This document shows positions 53,690 through 62,509 of a stretch of 64,000 nucleotides of DNA, in pieces. The translations under genes and the position numbers were made by a program. Where the stretch lies: NCBI RefSeq assembly GCF_902859585.1, contig NZ_CADIJM010000007.1:162101-226100 (forward strand), given 5' to 3'. The notes under the pieces are model-generated. The model saw only the letters and a program-made list of their open reading frames with translations, did no database searches and was not told where the DNA came from. This DNA is from Achromobacter animicus. GTDB lineage: Bacteria > Pseudomonadota > Gammaproteobacteria > Burkholderiales > Burkholderiaceae_B. Numbering within the stretch: the stretch's first letter is position 1; every line of letters starts with the position of its first letter.

Positions 53690-54832
53690 ATGTTCGCCGA
53701 CCTGAAGCACCTCTCGCACCACGCCGCCTGGCGCCGTCAGCTTGAAATGCTGCTGGAATCCGCCGGCGAAGGCATCTACGGCATCGACCTGCGCGGCAGA
53801 TGCATCTTCATCAACAGCGCCGGCGCCGACATGCTCGGCTACACCCCCGATGAGCTCGTCGGCCGCAACATGCACTACCTCATCCACCACTCCCACGCCG
53901 ACCGCACCCTCATGCCGGTCCACGACTGCCGCATCTTCAAAGCCTTCCGCGACGGCCGAGGCGAACGCGCCGACGACGAAGTGCTCTGGCGCCGCGATGG
54001 CACGTGCTTCGACGCTCAATACGCCTCGTACCCCATCCGCAACGACCACGACGTCGTAGGCGCCGTCGTCACCTTCTCCGACATCACCGCCCGCAAAGGC
54101 ATCGAACGTGAGCTTCAAAACACCCAGGCCCTGCTAGAACGCCGCGTCGGCGAACGCACCGCTGAACTCAGCGCCGCCCACGAATCCCTGCGCCGCCTGT
54201 CTTCCCACCTGAGCACCCTGCGCGAAGAAGAACGCGCCCACATCGCCCGCAACATCCACGACGACCTCGGCGCCTCCTTCACCGCCCTGCAACTGGATTT
54301 GAACTGGCTGCGCCGCCAGCTAAGCGCCACCCCCGCCCTGCAGACGCACCTCGACCGCATGCTCGAAGTCACCCAGACCGCCATGGGCGCCACCCGCCGC
54401 ATCCTCAACGACCTGCGCCCCGTCGTCCTTGACCATCTTGGCCTCTGGGCCGCCCTCGAAGCCCTGCTGCAAGACCTGCAAACCCGCAGCGGCCTCCAAT
54501 GCCGTTACCTCTGCCCCCCCGACACCGAAAGCCTGCGCCTCGACCGCAACGCTGAAATCGCCATCTACCGCATCGTCCAGGAACTGCTTACCAACGTGCA
54601 GCGGCACGCCCGCGCACGCAGCGTCAGCGTCAGCGCCGCCTGGGGCGCCGACGGCCTCGTCCTCACCGTCGAAGACGACGGCGTCGGCATGCAGTTGCCC
54701 GAAGACCGCCACACCTTCGGCATCCTGGGCATGCGCGAGCGCGCCCGCGCCATCGGCGGCGACCTTGCGCTGGACAGCGCCCCCGGCGCCGGCATGCGCG
54801 CCCGCCTGCGCCTGAACCCGCTGGCCGCATGA
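53690..54832 (+). CDS. Soluble PAS-domain sensor histidine kinase (HisKA_3 type)
   Basis: A 380-residue kinase. Residues about 15-135 form a PAS domain (LESAGEGIYGIDLRGRCIFI, the NSAGADMLGYTPDELVGRNM helix, FSDITARKGIERELQ). A coiled coil follows, then the NarX/DesK-type phosphoacceptor His190 in REEERAHIARNIHDDLGASF. The HATPase domain has IYRIVQELLTNVQRHA and LTVEDDGVGMQL, then GILGMRERARAIGGDL. No membrane segment is visible, so it should sense an intracellular signal. It is paired with the response regulator 13 bases downstream. Confidence 0.88.
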   Translation: MFADLKHLSHHAAWRRQLEMLLESAGEGIYGIDLRGRCIFINSAGADMLGYTPDELVGRNMHYLIHHSHADRTLMPVHDCRIFKAFRDGRGERADDEVLWRRDGTCFDAQYASYPIRNDHDVVGAVVTFSDITARKGIERELQNTQALLERRVGERTAELSAAHESLRRLSSHLSTLREEERAHIARNIHDDLGASFTALQLDLNWLRRQLSATPALQTHLDRMLEVTQTAMGATRRILNDLRPVVLDHLGLWAALEALLQDLQTRSGLQCRYLCPPDTESLRLDRNAEIAIYRIVQELLTNVQRHARARSVSVSAAWGADGLVLTVEDDGVGMQLPEDRHTFGILGMRERARAIGGDLALDSAPGAGMRARLRLNPLAA

Positions 54833-54845
54833 AGGAAACCCTGCC

Positions 54846-55484
54846 ATGCCCCTGAACCTGCTCATCGTCGACGACCACCTCATCATCCGCCGAGGCCTCG
54901 CTCGCATTCTTGAAGAAGACCCGCGCGTCGCCCTCGTGCATGAAGCCGCCGACGGCCCCGCCGCTCTGCGCGCCCTGCGCCAGGCGCATTACGACGCCAT
55001 CGTCCTGGACGTCGCCCTCGGCGAACGCGACGGCCTGGACGTGTTGAAAAGCGTGCGCGCCGACCACCCCGGACTCGGCGTCGTCATGCTGTCCGTCTAC
55101 CCCGAATCCCAGTTTGCGGTCCGCGCCCTGCGCGCCGGCGCGCACGCCTACCTCAACAAAGGTTGCGAACCCGAAGAACTGCTGGCCGCGCTGACCAACG
55201 CCGCCGCCGGCAAGATGTACGTCACGCCCACCGTCGCCGAACTGCTCGCCCACACCGTGCGCCAGGACAGCTCCCGCCCACCGCACGAACTTCTGTCCAA
55301 CCGCGAATTCCAGGTCCTGCAACTGCTCGTTGCCGGCCGCTCCGTCTCGGCCATCGGTGAACAGCTGGCGCTGTCCGTCAACACCATCTCCACCTACCGC
55401 AGCCGCATCTTCGAAAAGCTCAACGTCCGCACGCTGGTGGAACTGGTCTCCTACGCCAACACGCACCAGTTGGGTGCGATCTGA
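54846..55484 (+). CDS. NarL/FixJ-family response regulator
   Basis: A 212-residue regulator. The receiver domain has DD at residues 9-10, the phosphoacceptor Asp55 in AIVLDVALGERDG and Lys105 in AYLNKGCEPEE. The C-terminal LuxR helix-turn-helix is LSNREFQVLQLLVAGRSVSA and LALSVNTISTYRSRIFEKLN. It is the partner of the upstream kinase. The next genes, 132 bases downstream in the same direction, encode cyanate import and cyanase, so these are the natural targets. Confidence 0.92.
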   Translation: MPLNLLIVDDHLIIRRGLARILEEDPRVALVHEAADGPAALRALRQAHYDAIVLDVALGERDGLDVLKSVRADHPGLGVVMLSVYPESQFAVRALRAGAHAYLNKGCEPEELLAALTNAAAGKMYVTPTVAELLAHTVRQDSSRPPHELLSNREFQVLQLLVAGRSVSAIGEQLALSVNTISTYRSRIFEKLNVRTLVELVSYANTHQLGAI

Positions 55485-55616
55485 GCGCGCACGCACTACC
55501 GCGGCGCATCGCGCGCACCACGTAGTAAGTCCCCTACACGCGTATCGTTGAACCGGCGATACCGGCTGCCGCCACGCAGCCCCATGATGGCTCCATTCCC
55601 GATCGAAGGAGCCACC

Positions 55617-56978
55617 ATGTCCCTCTTCAGCAATCCGTTCGACGCCAACAGCCGCCTTGCCTGCGGCTGCGGCCGCCACGCCTCGCAGGCCGAACACGAA
55701 CGCGCCGCGCAAGCCGGTCTGACTGGCGACACCGCCGCCAGTGCCGTCGAGCAGGCCGTCATGCGCGCCCTGTTCCCCCAGGATGCGCTGCGCCGGCGCT
55801 TCCTGCGCGCCGTCGGCAGCGGCACCGCCATGGCAGCCATTGCGTCGATCTTTCCGCTGGCCGCCGCCAAGGAAGCTTTCGCGCAGACCGCCGGCCCGCT
55901 GGAGAAGCAGAAACTCAAGGTCGGCTTCATCCCCATCACCTGCGCCACGCCCATCATCATGGCGCACCCCATGGGCTTCTACGGCAAGCAGGGCCTGGAC
56001 GTCGAAGTCGTCAAGACCGCCGGCTGGGCGCTCATCCGCGACAAAGCCATGTCCGGTGAGTACGACGCCGCGCACATGCTGTCGCCCATGCCGCTTGCCA
56101 TCTCGATGGGTGTCGGCGCAAGCCGCGCTGTGCCGTGGACCATGCCCGCCGTCGAAAACATCAACGGCCAGGCCATCACGCTGTCCATGAAGCACAAGGA
56201 CCGGCGCGACCCGAAGGACTGGAAAGGCTTCAAGTTCGCCGTCCCCTTCGACTACTCCATGCACAACTACCTGTTGCGCTACTACCTGGCTGAACACGGC
56301 CTGGATCCCGACACCGACGTGCAGATCCGTTCCGTGCCGCCGCCCGAAATGGTGGCCAACCTGCGCGCCGACAACATCGACGGCTTCCTGGCGCCCGATC
56401 CCGTCAACCAGCGCGCCGTGTACGACGGCGTCGGCTTCATCCACACCCTGTCCAAGGCCATCTGGGACGGCCACCCTTGCTGCGCGTTCTCCGCCAGCAA
56501 GGAGTTCGTCACCACCATGCCCAACACCTATCAGGCCCTGCTGAAAGCCATCATCGAGGCCACCGCCTACGCCCGCAATCCCGCCAACCGCAAGGAAATC
56601 GCCACCGCCATCGCCGCCCCCAACTACCTGAACCAGCCCGTCACGGTGGTCGAACAGGTGCTGACCGGCACCTACGCAGACGGCCTGGGCAAGGTGATCA
56701 CCGATCCCAACCGCATCGACTTCGATCCCATGCCGTGGCAGTCGTTCGCCGTGTGGATCCTGACGCAGATGAAGCGCTGGGGCCAGGTCAAGGGTGACGT
56801 CGATTATCAGAAGATCGCCAGCGACGTCTTCCTGGCCACCGATGCCGTGCGCCTGATGCGCGAAGCCGGGCTGACCCCGCCCGCGGAAACCGGCAAGACC
56901 TTCAGCGTCATGGGCAAGCCCTTCGATCCCAGCCAGCCCGAGGCCTACCTCGCCAGCTTCAAGATCCGGAGGACCTGA
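55617..56978 (+). CDS. cynA: Nitrate/cyanate-type ABC transporter substrate-binding protein
   Basis: The start is ATG 55617 after GAAGGA, giving 453 residues. It belongs to the NrtA/CmpA/CynA group: KLKVGFIPITCATPIIMAHP, AGWALIRDKAMSGEYDAAHM, FAVPFDYSMHNYLLRYYLAE and MVANLRADNIDGFLAPDPVN. A twin-arginine signal lies at residues 59-63 (RRRFLRAVGSGTAMAAIASI), unusually deep. Before it is an extra segment with CGCGRH at residues 16-21 and SQAEHERAAQAG. The cyanase gene at the end of the operon makes cyanate the likely ligand, although nitrate or bicarbonate cannot be excluded. Confidence 0.85.
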   Translation: MSLFSNPFDANSRLACGCGRHASQAEHERAAQAGLTGDTAASAVEQAVMRALFPQDALRRRFLRAVGSGTAMAAIASIFPLAAAKEAFAQTAGPLEKQKLKVGFIPITCATPIIMAHPMGFYGKQGLDVEVVKTAGWALIRDKAMSGEYDAAHMLSPMPLAISMGVGASRAVPWTMPAVENINGQAITLSMKHKDRRDPKDWKGFKFAVPFDYSMHNYLLRYYLAEHGLDPDTDVQIRSVPPPEMVANLRADNIDGFLAPDPVNQRAVYDGVGFIHTLSKAIWDGHPCCAFSASKEFVTTMPNTYQALLKAIIEATAYARNPANRKEIATAIAAPNYLNQPVTVVEQVLTGTYADGLGKVITDPNRIDFDPMPWQSFAVWILTQMKRWGQVKGDVDYQKIASDVFLATDAVRLMREAGLTPPAETGKTFSVMGKPFDPSQPEAYLASFKIRRT

Positions 56979-57820
56979 TGGGGTCCGTGCAACACTGGCG
57001 GGCCACGTTCCTGTCCGTCGCCCTGTTCCTGGCGTTTCTGCTGCTGTGGCACGCCGCCACCCGCCCCGATGCGGGCGAGGCGACGGTGGATCCGGCCTAC
57101 GCCGCGCTGGTCGGCAATGCCGCGGCCAGCGGGTCCAAGACGCCGTTTCCCGGTCCTGCCGAGGTCGGCGCGCAGTTGTGGCAGCACCTGAAGGATCCCT
57201 TCTACGACCGAGGGCCGAACGACAAGGGGATCGGCATCCAGCTGGGTTACTCCGTCGCGCGGGTGCTGACTGGCTTCGGTCTGGCCGCGCTGGTCGCGAT
57301 CCCACTGGGATTCCTGATCGGCATGTCCCGGACGGTGTACCGTGCGTTCGACCCCTTCATCCAGGTGCTCAAGCCGATCTCGCCGCTGGCGTGGATGCCG
57401 CTGGCGCTCTACACGATCAAGGACGCCAACACCTCCGCCGTCTTCGTGATCTTCATCTGCTCGCTATGGCCCATGCTGGTGAACACGGCGTTTGGCGTTG
57501 GCGCCGTGCGGCAGGACTGGCTGAACGTGGCGCGCACGCTGGAAGTGTCGCGGCTGCGCACGGCGCTGCAGGTCATCCTGCCCGCCGCCGCGCCCACCAT
57601 CATGACCGGCATGCGCATCTCGGTCGGCATCGCATGGCTGGTGATCGTCGCTGCTGAAATGCTGATCGGCGGCACGGGCATCGGCTACTTCGTCTGGAAC
57701 GAGTGGAACAACCTGTCCATCTCCAACATCATTTGCGCGATCTTCTTCATCGGCCTGATCGGCATGCTGCTGGACAACCTGCTGGCGCGCGCCGCCCGGC
57801 TGGTGAGCTATCGGGAGTAA
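56978..57820 (+). CDS. cynB: Nitrate/cyanate-type ABC transporter permease
   Basis: A 280-residue permease that overlaps the binding-protein stop by one base. It has about six hydrophobic segments. LGYSVARVLTGFGLAALVAI, LKPISPLAWMPLALYTIKDA and the EAA loop NVARTLEVSRLRTALQVILP are typical of NrtB/CynB/SsuC. A periplasmic stretch after TM1 (FPGPAEVGAQLWQHLKDPFY) is also family-like. Confidence 0.87.
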   Translation: MGSVQHWRATFLSVALFLAFLLLWHAATRPDAGEATVDPAYAALVGNAAASGSKTPFPGPAEVGAQLWQHLKDPFYDRGPNDKGIGIQLGYSVARVLTGFGLAALVAIPLGFLIGMSRTVYRAFDPFIQVLKPISPLAWMPLALYTIKDANTSAVFVIFICSLWPMLVNTAFGVGAVRQDWLNVARTLEVSRLRTALQVILPAAAPTIMTGMRISVGIAWLVIVAAEMLIGGTGIGYFVWNEWNNLSISNIICAIFFIGLIGMLLDNLLARAARLVSYRE

Positions 57821-57825
57821 CGCGC

Positions 57826-58620
57826 ATGAGCCAATCTTTCCTGCAGGTCCAAGGGCTGGGCAAGCGTTACGCCGGACGCGATGGCCGTCCGCAGCCGCCC
57901 GTGTTCGAGAACATCGATTTCCAGATCGACAAAGGCCAGTTCGTCTGCGTCATCGGCCACTCCGGCTGCGGCAAGACCACCATCCTGAACGTGCTGGCCG
58001 GCATCGACGACAGCAATGAAGGCATCGTCATCATGGACGGCCGCCAGATCGCGGGGCCGTCGCTGGAGCGTGGCGTCGTGTTCCAGGCGCACGCGCTGCT
58101 GCCGTGGCTGACGGCGCTGCAGAACGTGGAATTCGGCGTGCGCTCGCGCTGGCCGGCCTACAGCCGCGAACAGGTGCGCGTGCACAGCCAGCGCTACCTG
58201 GACATGGTCGGGCTGGGCCACGCGGCCGGCAAGAAGCCCTGCGAACTGTCCGGCGGCATGAAACAGCGCGTCGGCATCGCCCGCGCCTTTGCCATCCAGC
58301 CCAAGATGCTGCTGCTGGACGAACCCTTTGGCGCGCTTGACGCGCTGACGCGCGGCGCCATCCAGGATGAGCTGCGCGCAATCGTCCAGGAAACCCGCCA
58401 GACCGTCTTCATGATCACGCACGATGTGGACGAAGCCATCCTGCTGTCCGACCGCATCCTGCTCATGAGCGCGGGCCCGTACGCCCGCATCGCCGAATCC
58501 GTCACTGTGGACCTGCCGCGCGACCGCACGCGCGCAAGCCTGCATCACGAACCTCGTTATTACGACATCCGCAACCATCTCGTCGACTTCCTGGTCGACA
58601 AGGCCATCCACAAGGAGTGA
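57826..58620 (+). CDS. cynD: Nitrate/cyanate-type ABC transporter ATP-binding protein
   Basis: From ATG 57826 (MSQSFLQVQGLGKRYAG) the protein is 264 residues. Walker A is VIGHSGCGKTTILNVLAGID, the signature CELSGGMKQRVGIARAFAIQ, Walker B MLLLDEPFGALDALTR, and the switch His is in FMITHDVDEAI. It lacks the extra NrtA-like domain of NrtC and therefore resembles NrtD/CynD. It is 5 bases downstream of the permease and 6 bases upstream of cyanase. Confidence 0.9.
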   Translation: MSQSFLQVQGLGKRYAGRDGRPQPPVFENIDFQIDKGQFVCVIGHSGCGKTTILNVLAGIDDSNEGIVIMDGRQIAGPSLERGVVFQAHALLPWLTALQNVEFGVRSRWPAYSREQVRVHSQRYLDMVGLGHAAGKKPCELSGGMKQRVGIARAFAIQPKMLLLDEPFGALDALTRGAIQDELRAIVQETRQTVFMITHDVDEAILLSDRILLMSAGPYARIAESVTVDLPRDRTRASLHHEPRYYDIRNHLVDFLVDKAIHKE

Positions 58621-58626
58621 ATCACC

Positions 58627-59073
58627 ATGATGTCCCGCGCTGAAGTCACCGAACTCGTCGTCACCCGCAAGCTGGAAAAAAAGCTCTCGTGGGGCGCCAT
58701 CGCCGAAGCCGTCGGCCAGAGCAAGGAATGGACCACCGCCGCGCTGCTGGGCCAGATGACCATGACCGAGGAGCAGGCGCTGGCCGCTGCCCGCGTGCTG
58801 GATTTGCCGGCGGACGCCGTCGTGCAGCTTCAGGTCGTGCCCTACAAGGGCTCGCTGCCGTCCACGGTTCCGACCGATCCGCTGATCTACCGCTTCTATG
58901 AACTGATCAACGTCTACGGCACCACCTTCAAGGCGCTCATCAATGAAGAGTTCGGCGACGGCATCATGAGCGCCATCGACTTCAAGATGGACCTGTCGCG
59001 CGAGGCCGACCCCAAGGGCGACCGCGTGCAGATCGTGATGAGCGGCAAGTTCCTGCCGTACAAGACGTACTGA
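58627..59073 (+). CDS. cynS: Cyanase (cyanate hydratase)
   Basis: A 148-residue protein of standard length. The N-terminal five-helix domain has LEKKLSWGAIAEAVGQSKEW. The catalytic C-terminal domain carries Arg89 and Glu92 in PLIYRFYELINVYG and Ser115 in GDGIMSAIDFKMD, with the same spacing as E. coli Arg96, Glu99 and Ser122. The decamer converts cyanate and bicarbonate to carbamate and CO2. It is the last gene of the cyanate operon. Confidence 0.96.
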   Translation: MMSRAEVTELVVTRKLEKKLSWGAIAEAVGQSKEWTTAALLGQMTMTEEQALAAARVLDLPADAVVQLQVVPYKGSLPSTVPTDPLIYRFYELINVYGTTFKALINEEFGDGIMSAIDFKMDLSREADPKGDRVQIVMSGKFLPYKTY

Positions 59074-59080
59074 TGCGGGT

Positions 59081-59103
59081 AAGGCGGGACGCGTCCCGCC
59101 CTT
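59081..59103. terminator. Hairpin between convergent cynS and pdxY
   Basis: AAGGCGGGACG and CGTCCCGCCCTT form an almost perfect stem between the two stops. No T run follows in either direction. Confidence 0.5.
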
Positions 59104-59105
59104 GG

Positions 59106-59969
59106 CTAGCCTTCGGCGGCCAGCTCTTCCCAGCCCAGTTCACGGGTGCGCTCCAGCGTCACCGTGACCTGGGCCGCCGCTTCGCGCACCGCCTCGATGA
59201 GGTCCTTCCCGTTCAGCAGCCGCGACGCGACGCCCGCCATGAACACGTCGCCCGTGCCGTGTACCGACGGCGGAATCGCGATCTCCGGGTGCGTCACCAC
59301 GGTGGCGTCGTCGCGCGTCACGGCCACCAGTTGCAGCGTGCCGGGCGCGGCGGCCATCGGCGCGGCGCTGGTCGCGACGATCCATTGCGGCCCGCGCGCG
59401 ATGAGCTCGCGCGCCGCGGCCACGACTTCATCCACCGACGACAGCGGCCGCCCGACCAGCAATTCCAGTTCGAAATGATTGGGCGTCATGCCCTCGGCCA
59501 ACGGCACCAGCAGATCCCGGTACTGCGCGACCAGCCCTTCGTTCACGTAGAGCCCGTCATTGCGGTCGCCCATCACGGGATCGATGAACACCCGCAGTTC
59601 CGGACGCGATGCCCGCACGGCCGACAGCCATTGCGCCAGCAGGTTCGCCTGCCCCGGCTGCCCCAGATATCCGCAGACCACCGCGCGCGCCACCTGGCTT
59701 ACGCGCCGTTCGTCCAATCCCTGCAGCAAGCCCTCGAACCAGTCCAGCGGCACCGCCCCGCCATGCAGCGTCGGATAGTGCGGCGTGTTGCTCAGGATGA
59801 CGGTCGGCAGCGCGATCGCGCGCAGTCCCGCCTTGCGGAACACCGGCATCGCGGCATTGTTGCCCACATAGCCATAGACAACTTGGGATTGAATCGAGAC
59901 GACATCCACCTGCGCGGTGCGGGCGGGCAGCGCTGCGCCTGGGGCGGGGGCAGCGGTAGTTGCGGTCAT
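59106..59969 (-). CDS. pdxY: Pyridoxal kinase
   Basis: A 287-residue ribokinase-fold kinase. The N-terminal substrate motif is VVSIQSQVVYGYVGNNAAMP. The middle has VFIDPVMGDRNDGLYV and MTPNHFELELLVGRPLSSVD. The ATP-binding and catalytic motif is SVHGTGDVFMAGVASRLL with the catalytic Asp. It phosphorylates pyridoxal in the vitamin B6 salvage pathway. About 20 N-terminal residues precede the conserved core, so Met1 may be too early. Confidence 0.92.
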   Translation of the reverse strand: MTATTAAPAPGAALPARTAQVDVVSIQSQVVYGYVGNNAAMPVFRKAGLRAIALPTVILSNTPHYPTLHGGAVPLDWFEGLLQGLDERRVSQVARAVVCGYLGQPGQANLLAQWLSAVRASRPELRVFIDPVMGDRNDGLYVNEGLVAQYRDLLVPLAEGMTPNHFELELLVGRPLSSVDEVVAAARELIARGPQWIVATSAAPMAAAPGTLQLVAVTRDDATVVTHPEIAIPPSVHGTGDVFMAGVASRLLNGKDLIEAVREAAAQVTVTLERTRELGWEELAAEG

Positions 59970-60000
59970 GAGGATTGCTCCTGGGTATGGGCCGAAGGCT

Positions 60001-60366
60001 TCAGGCCATCCGAGTAATGAAATAGATCTTCTTGACGAACTGGTCCACTTCCCAGCGGCCCGTATAGCCTTCGGGCATGACGAAGGCCTCGCCCACCGTC
60101 AGTTCATGCACCGTGCCGTCCGGGTCCACGAGGCGCGCCGCGCCTTCGACGATGTAGCCAAATTCGATGTAGCCCGTGGTGTTGGACTGGAAGGAGCCAG
60201 CCGTGCTTTCCCACACGCCGGCCTCTGCCTTGCCCGCGTTGCCTTCAAAGGCGGTCACGGTGCGAAAGGCCGCATCGCCCGACAGCGGACGGCGCGGCTT
60301 GCCGGGCACGGGGTTTTTCATGGGGCCGGCGTCGATGCGGACGAGCCGCGATTGATCGTTTTTCAT
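60001..60366 (-). CDS. Cupin protein (DUF861 type)
   Basis: From ATG 60366 (MKNDQSRLVRIDAGPMKN), with AGGAA upstream, it has 121 residues. The single cupin domain has KAEAGVWESTAGSFQSNTTG, YIEFGYIVEGAARLVDPDG and VGEAFVMPEGYTGRWEV, the pattern of the ethanolamine-utilisation/DUF861 cupins. The metal-binding His residues are mostly missing, as is common in this group. It lies 44 bases downstream of the XRE-cupin gene on the same strand and may share its transcript. Function unknown. Confidence 0.75.
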   Translation of the reverse strand: MKNDQSRLVRIDAGPMKNPVPGKPRRPLSGDAAFRTVTAFEGNAGKAEAGVWESTAGSFQSNTTGYIEFGYIVEGAARLVDPDGTVHELTVGEAFVMPEGYTGRWEVDQFVKKIYFITRMA

Positions 60367-60410
60367 CGGGGTTCCTGTGTCTTCCAAAAGCAATTCGATA
60401 CGCCGCTCGC

Positions 60411-60965
60411 TCAGTGCGCCGCCACCACCAGCACTTCGGCCATGGCGCGGCTGACGGTGCGCATGCGGTGCGGCAATTCGGAGTCGAAATAAACGGAGTC
60501 GCCGGTTTCCAGGCGGAACTGGCGTTCGCCCACGTGGACCTCGATGGCGCCCTTGAGCACCAGCAGGAATTCCTCGCCCGGGTGCGGAAAGACCGCGGCG
60601 GCGTCCGGAAACTCGCGCGGCGGATGCACCACGAACGGCTCCATCGCCTTGACCTTGCGGCGGCCGGCCAACGACTCGTAATGATATTCGCTGCCCAGCC
60701 CGCGCCGCTGCAGGGCCTCGCGGTCAGCCACGCGCACCACGCTTACCACCTCGTCCTGCGCGGCGTCGTCGGCGCCGACCAGTTGCGACACGCCCACGCC
60801 ATAGGCCTCGGCCAGGCGCAGCACCGTCGAGATGGAGGGCTCGCTCAGGCCCCGCTCCAGCTTGGAGAGATAGCTCTTGGTCAGTCCCGTGCGCTGCGCA
60901 AGCTGTTCCAGGGACAAGCTTTGCTGGCGGCGCAAGGTGCGTAGGCGGTGCGGCAGGTCGATCAT
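60411..60965 (-). CDS. XRE-family regulator with cupin domain
   Basis: A 184-residue protein. The HTH is RLRTLRRQQSLSLEQLAQRT and LTKSYLSKLERGLSEPSIST. The cupin part is FPHPGEEFLLVLKGAIEVHV and LETGDSVYFDSELPHRMRTV. It has the layout of the PuuR/SutR class but differs from the first copy at 44613. It probably controls the aldolase-GST-Bug operon upstream, or the cupin and pdxY genes downstream. Confidence 0.85.
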   Translation of the reverse strand: MIDLPHRLRTLRRQQSLSLEQLAQRTGLTKSYLSKLERGLSEPSISTVLRLAEAYGVGVSQLVGADDAAQDEVVSVVRVADREALQRRGLGSEYHYESLAGRRKVKAMEPFVVHPPREFPDAAAVFPHPGEEFLLVLKGAIEVHVGERQFRLETGDSVYFDSELPHRMRTVSRAMAEVLVVAAH

Positions 60966-61043
60966 GGGGCGGAAAGGCGCAAATACAACCGGTAAGAATG
61001 CCCGAAACGGGCGCTTCCGTCGAGCGCCCCCGCCCCATGCGCG

Positions 61044-61826
61044 TCAGCTCAGCACATTGGCGTGCGTCCGCAGCGCCCGGCGCGCGTAGTACGAAAAGCC
61101 CACCTGCGACCGCTTCGGCGTCAGGATCCAGTCGTGCGCCTCGTGTCCCAGTTCGGGCGGAATCGGCTGGATCATGCCGGCGGCCATCGCCAGCAACTGC
61201 ATGCGCGCCGCGCGCTCGAACTGCAGCGCCAGCACGCAGGCCTCTTCCACCGTCCCGGCGGCGATCAGCATGCCGTGGTGCGACAGCAGGATGGCGCGCT
61301 TGTCGCCCAGCGCCTTGGAAATGATCACGCCTTCCTCGTTGCCCACCGGCACGCCGGGCCAGTCCTTCAGAAAGGCCACGTCGCCGTAAAGCGGACAGTT
61401 GTCCATGTGCGAGACCTCAAGCGGGACCTCCAGCATCGACAACGACGCCACATGCAGCGGATGCGTGTGGATGATGCAGTTCACGTCGGGACGCGCGCGG
61501 TAGATCCAGGAATGGAAGCGGTTCGCCGGATTGGGCATGCCGCCGCCTTCCTGCACCACGAGGTCTTCGTCGACCAGCAGCAGATTGCTGGCCGTGATCT
61601 CGTCGAAGCCCAGGCCCAGGCGCTGCGTGAAATATCGGTTGGGTTCGGGCGCGCGCGCGGTGATCTGGCCCGCCAGGCCAGAATCATGCCCGCCGTCGAA
61701 CAGAATGCGGCAGGTCAACGCCAGCCGCTCGCGCAGCGTCCATTGTGGGGTCTCGAACTGGCGCTGCATCTCAGCCTGCGCACGCGCGATCAGTTCATCC
61801 TTTCCCAGGTGCATCGTATCGGCCAT
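61044..61826 (-). CDS. Class II aldolase/adducin-family protein
   Basis: I prefer ATG 61826, because GGAG is 5 bases before it. ATG 61829 is the alternative. The protein is 260 residues. The fold's zinc site is visible as NCIIHTHPLHVASLSM and, later, AILLSHHGMLIAAG. The Gly/Asn-rich GHDSGLAGQITARAPEPNRY segment binds the substrate phosphate or carboxylate. Relatives include fuculose-phosphate aldolase and 3-oxo-tetronate decarboxylases. The gene is 10 bases from the GST gene stop, so the two are coupled. The substrate cannot be read from the sequence. Confidence 0.8.
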   Translation of the reverse strand: MADTMHLGKDELIARAQAEMQRQFETPQWTLRERLALTCRILFDGGHDSGLAGQITARAPEPNRYFTQRLGLGFDEITASNLLLVDEDLVVQEGGGMPNPANRFHSWIYRARPDVNCIIHTHPLHVASLSMLEVPLEVSHMDNCPLYGDVAFLKDWPGVPVGNEEGVIISKALGDKRAILLSHHGMLIAAGTVEEACVLALQFERAARMQLLAMAAGMIQPIPPELGHEAHDWILTPKRSQVGFSYYARRALRTHANVLS

Positions 61827-61836
61827 CATGTCTCCG

Positions 61837-62481
61837 TCATGCCGTTTCGATCAACGGCGTAAATCCCGGCAGACTGCGCATGCGCGCCAGCCAGGCAGTG
61901 ATGTGCGCAAAGCCGGACAGGTCGTAACCGCCCTCGCCCGCCATGCTCGTGTAAGGGTACAGCGCGATATCCGCGATGGTCGGCGCGGTACCCACCAAGT
62001 AGTCGCGGCCCGCCAAATGCGCGTCCATCAGCGCGGCGGCCTTCATGCCGGCAGCGCGCCACGCCACCATCGCCGGGTCGTCCGCCTTCGCCGTTTGGCG
62101 TAGATGGATCAACAGGCGCGGCTGCGCGAAGGCGTGCATGTGCTGGGTCTGCTCGAAGCTCAGCCAGCTCGACACCTGCGCCTGCGCCAGCCGGTCTTCC
62201 GGCAGCCAAGGCGTGCCCATGCCCAGATACCAGAGAATGGCCTGCGATTCCGCCAGCCATTGTCCCTCTGGCGTCAGCAGCGCGGGCACCTGCCGCCATG
62301 GGTTGATGCGCGCGAAGGCGTCGGTTTCCAGGTCGCCCTGGACGATGTCGAACGTTTGCCGCTTGACCGGCAGGCCCATCAGCCCGCAGGCCAGCCGGAT
62401 CTTCCAGGCATTGCCCGATCGCAGCGTATCCGCCAGCTCCAGCGGCTTGCCCGCCAGCGGGTGCGTTACCCGAATATTCAT
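61837..62481 (-). CDS. Glutathione S-transferase
   Basis: From ATG 62481 (MNIRVTHPLAGKPLELADTL), with GGAG 6 bases upstream, the protein is 214 residues. The thioredoxin-like N-terminal domain has SGNAWKIRLACGLMGLPVKR, NPWRQVPALLTPEGQWLAES with the cis-Pro, and QAILWYLG. The helical C-terminal domain has APTIADIALYPYTSMAGEGG with the N-capping box. Similar GSTs may act in detoxification or isomerise small acids. It lies between the Bug receptor and the aldolase gene. Confidence 0.85.
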   Translation of the reverse strand: MNIRVTHPLAGKPLELADTLRSGNAWKIRLACGLMGLPVKRQTFDIVQGDLETDAFARINPWRQVPALLTPEGQWLAESQAILWYLGMGTPWLPEDRLAQAQVSSWLSFEQTQHMHAFAQPRLLIHLRQTAKADDPAMVAWRAAGMKAAALMDAHLAGRDYLVGTAPTIADIALYPYTSMAGEGGYDLSGFAHITAWLARMRSLPGFTPLIETA

Positions 62482-62509
62482 GCGTGGCTCCATTTCATGT
62501 GCGCGGTTG

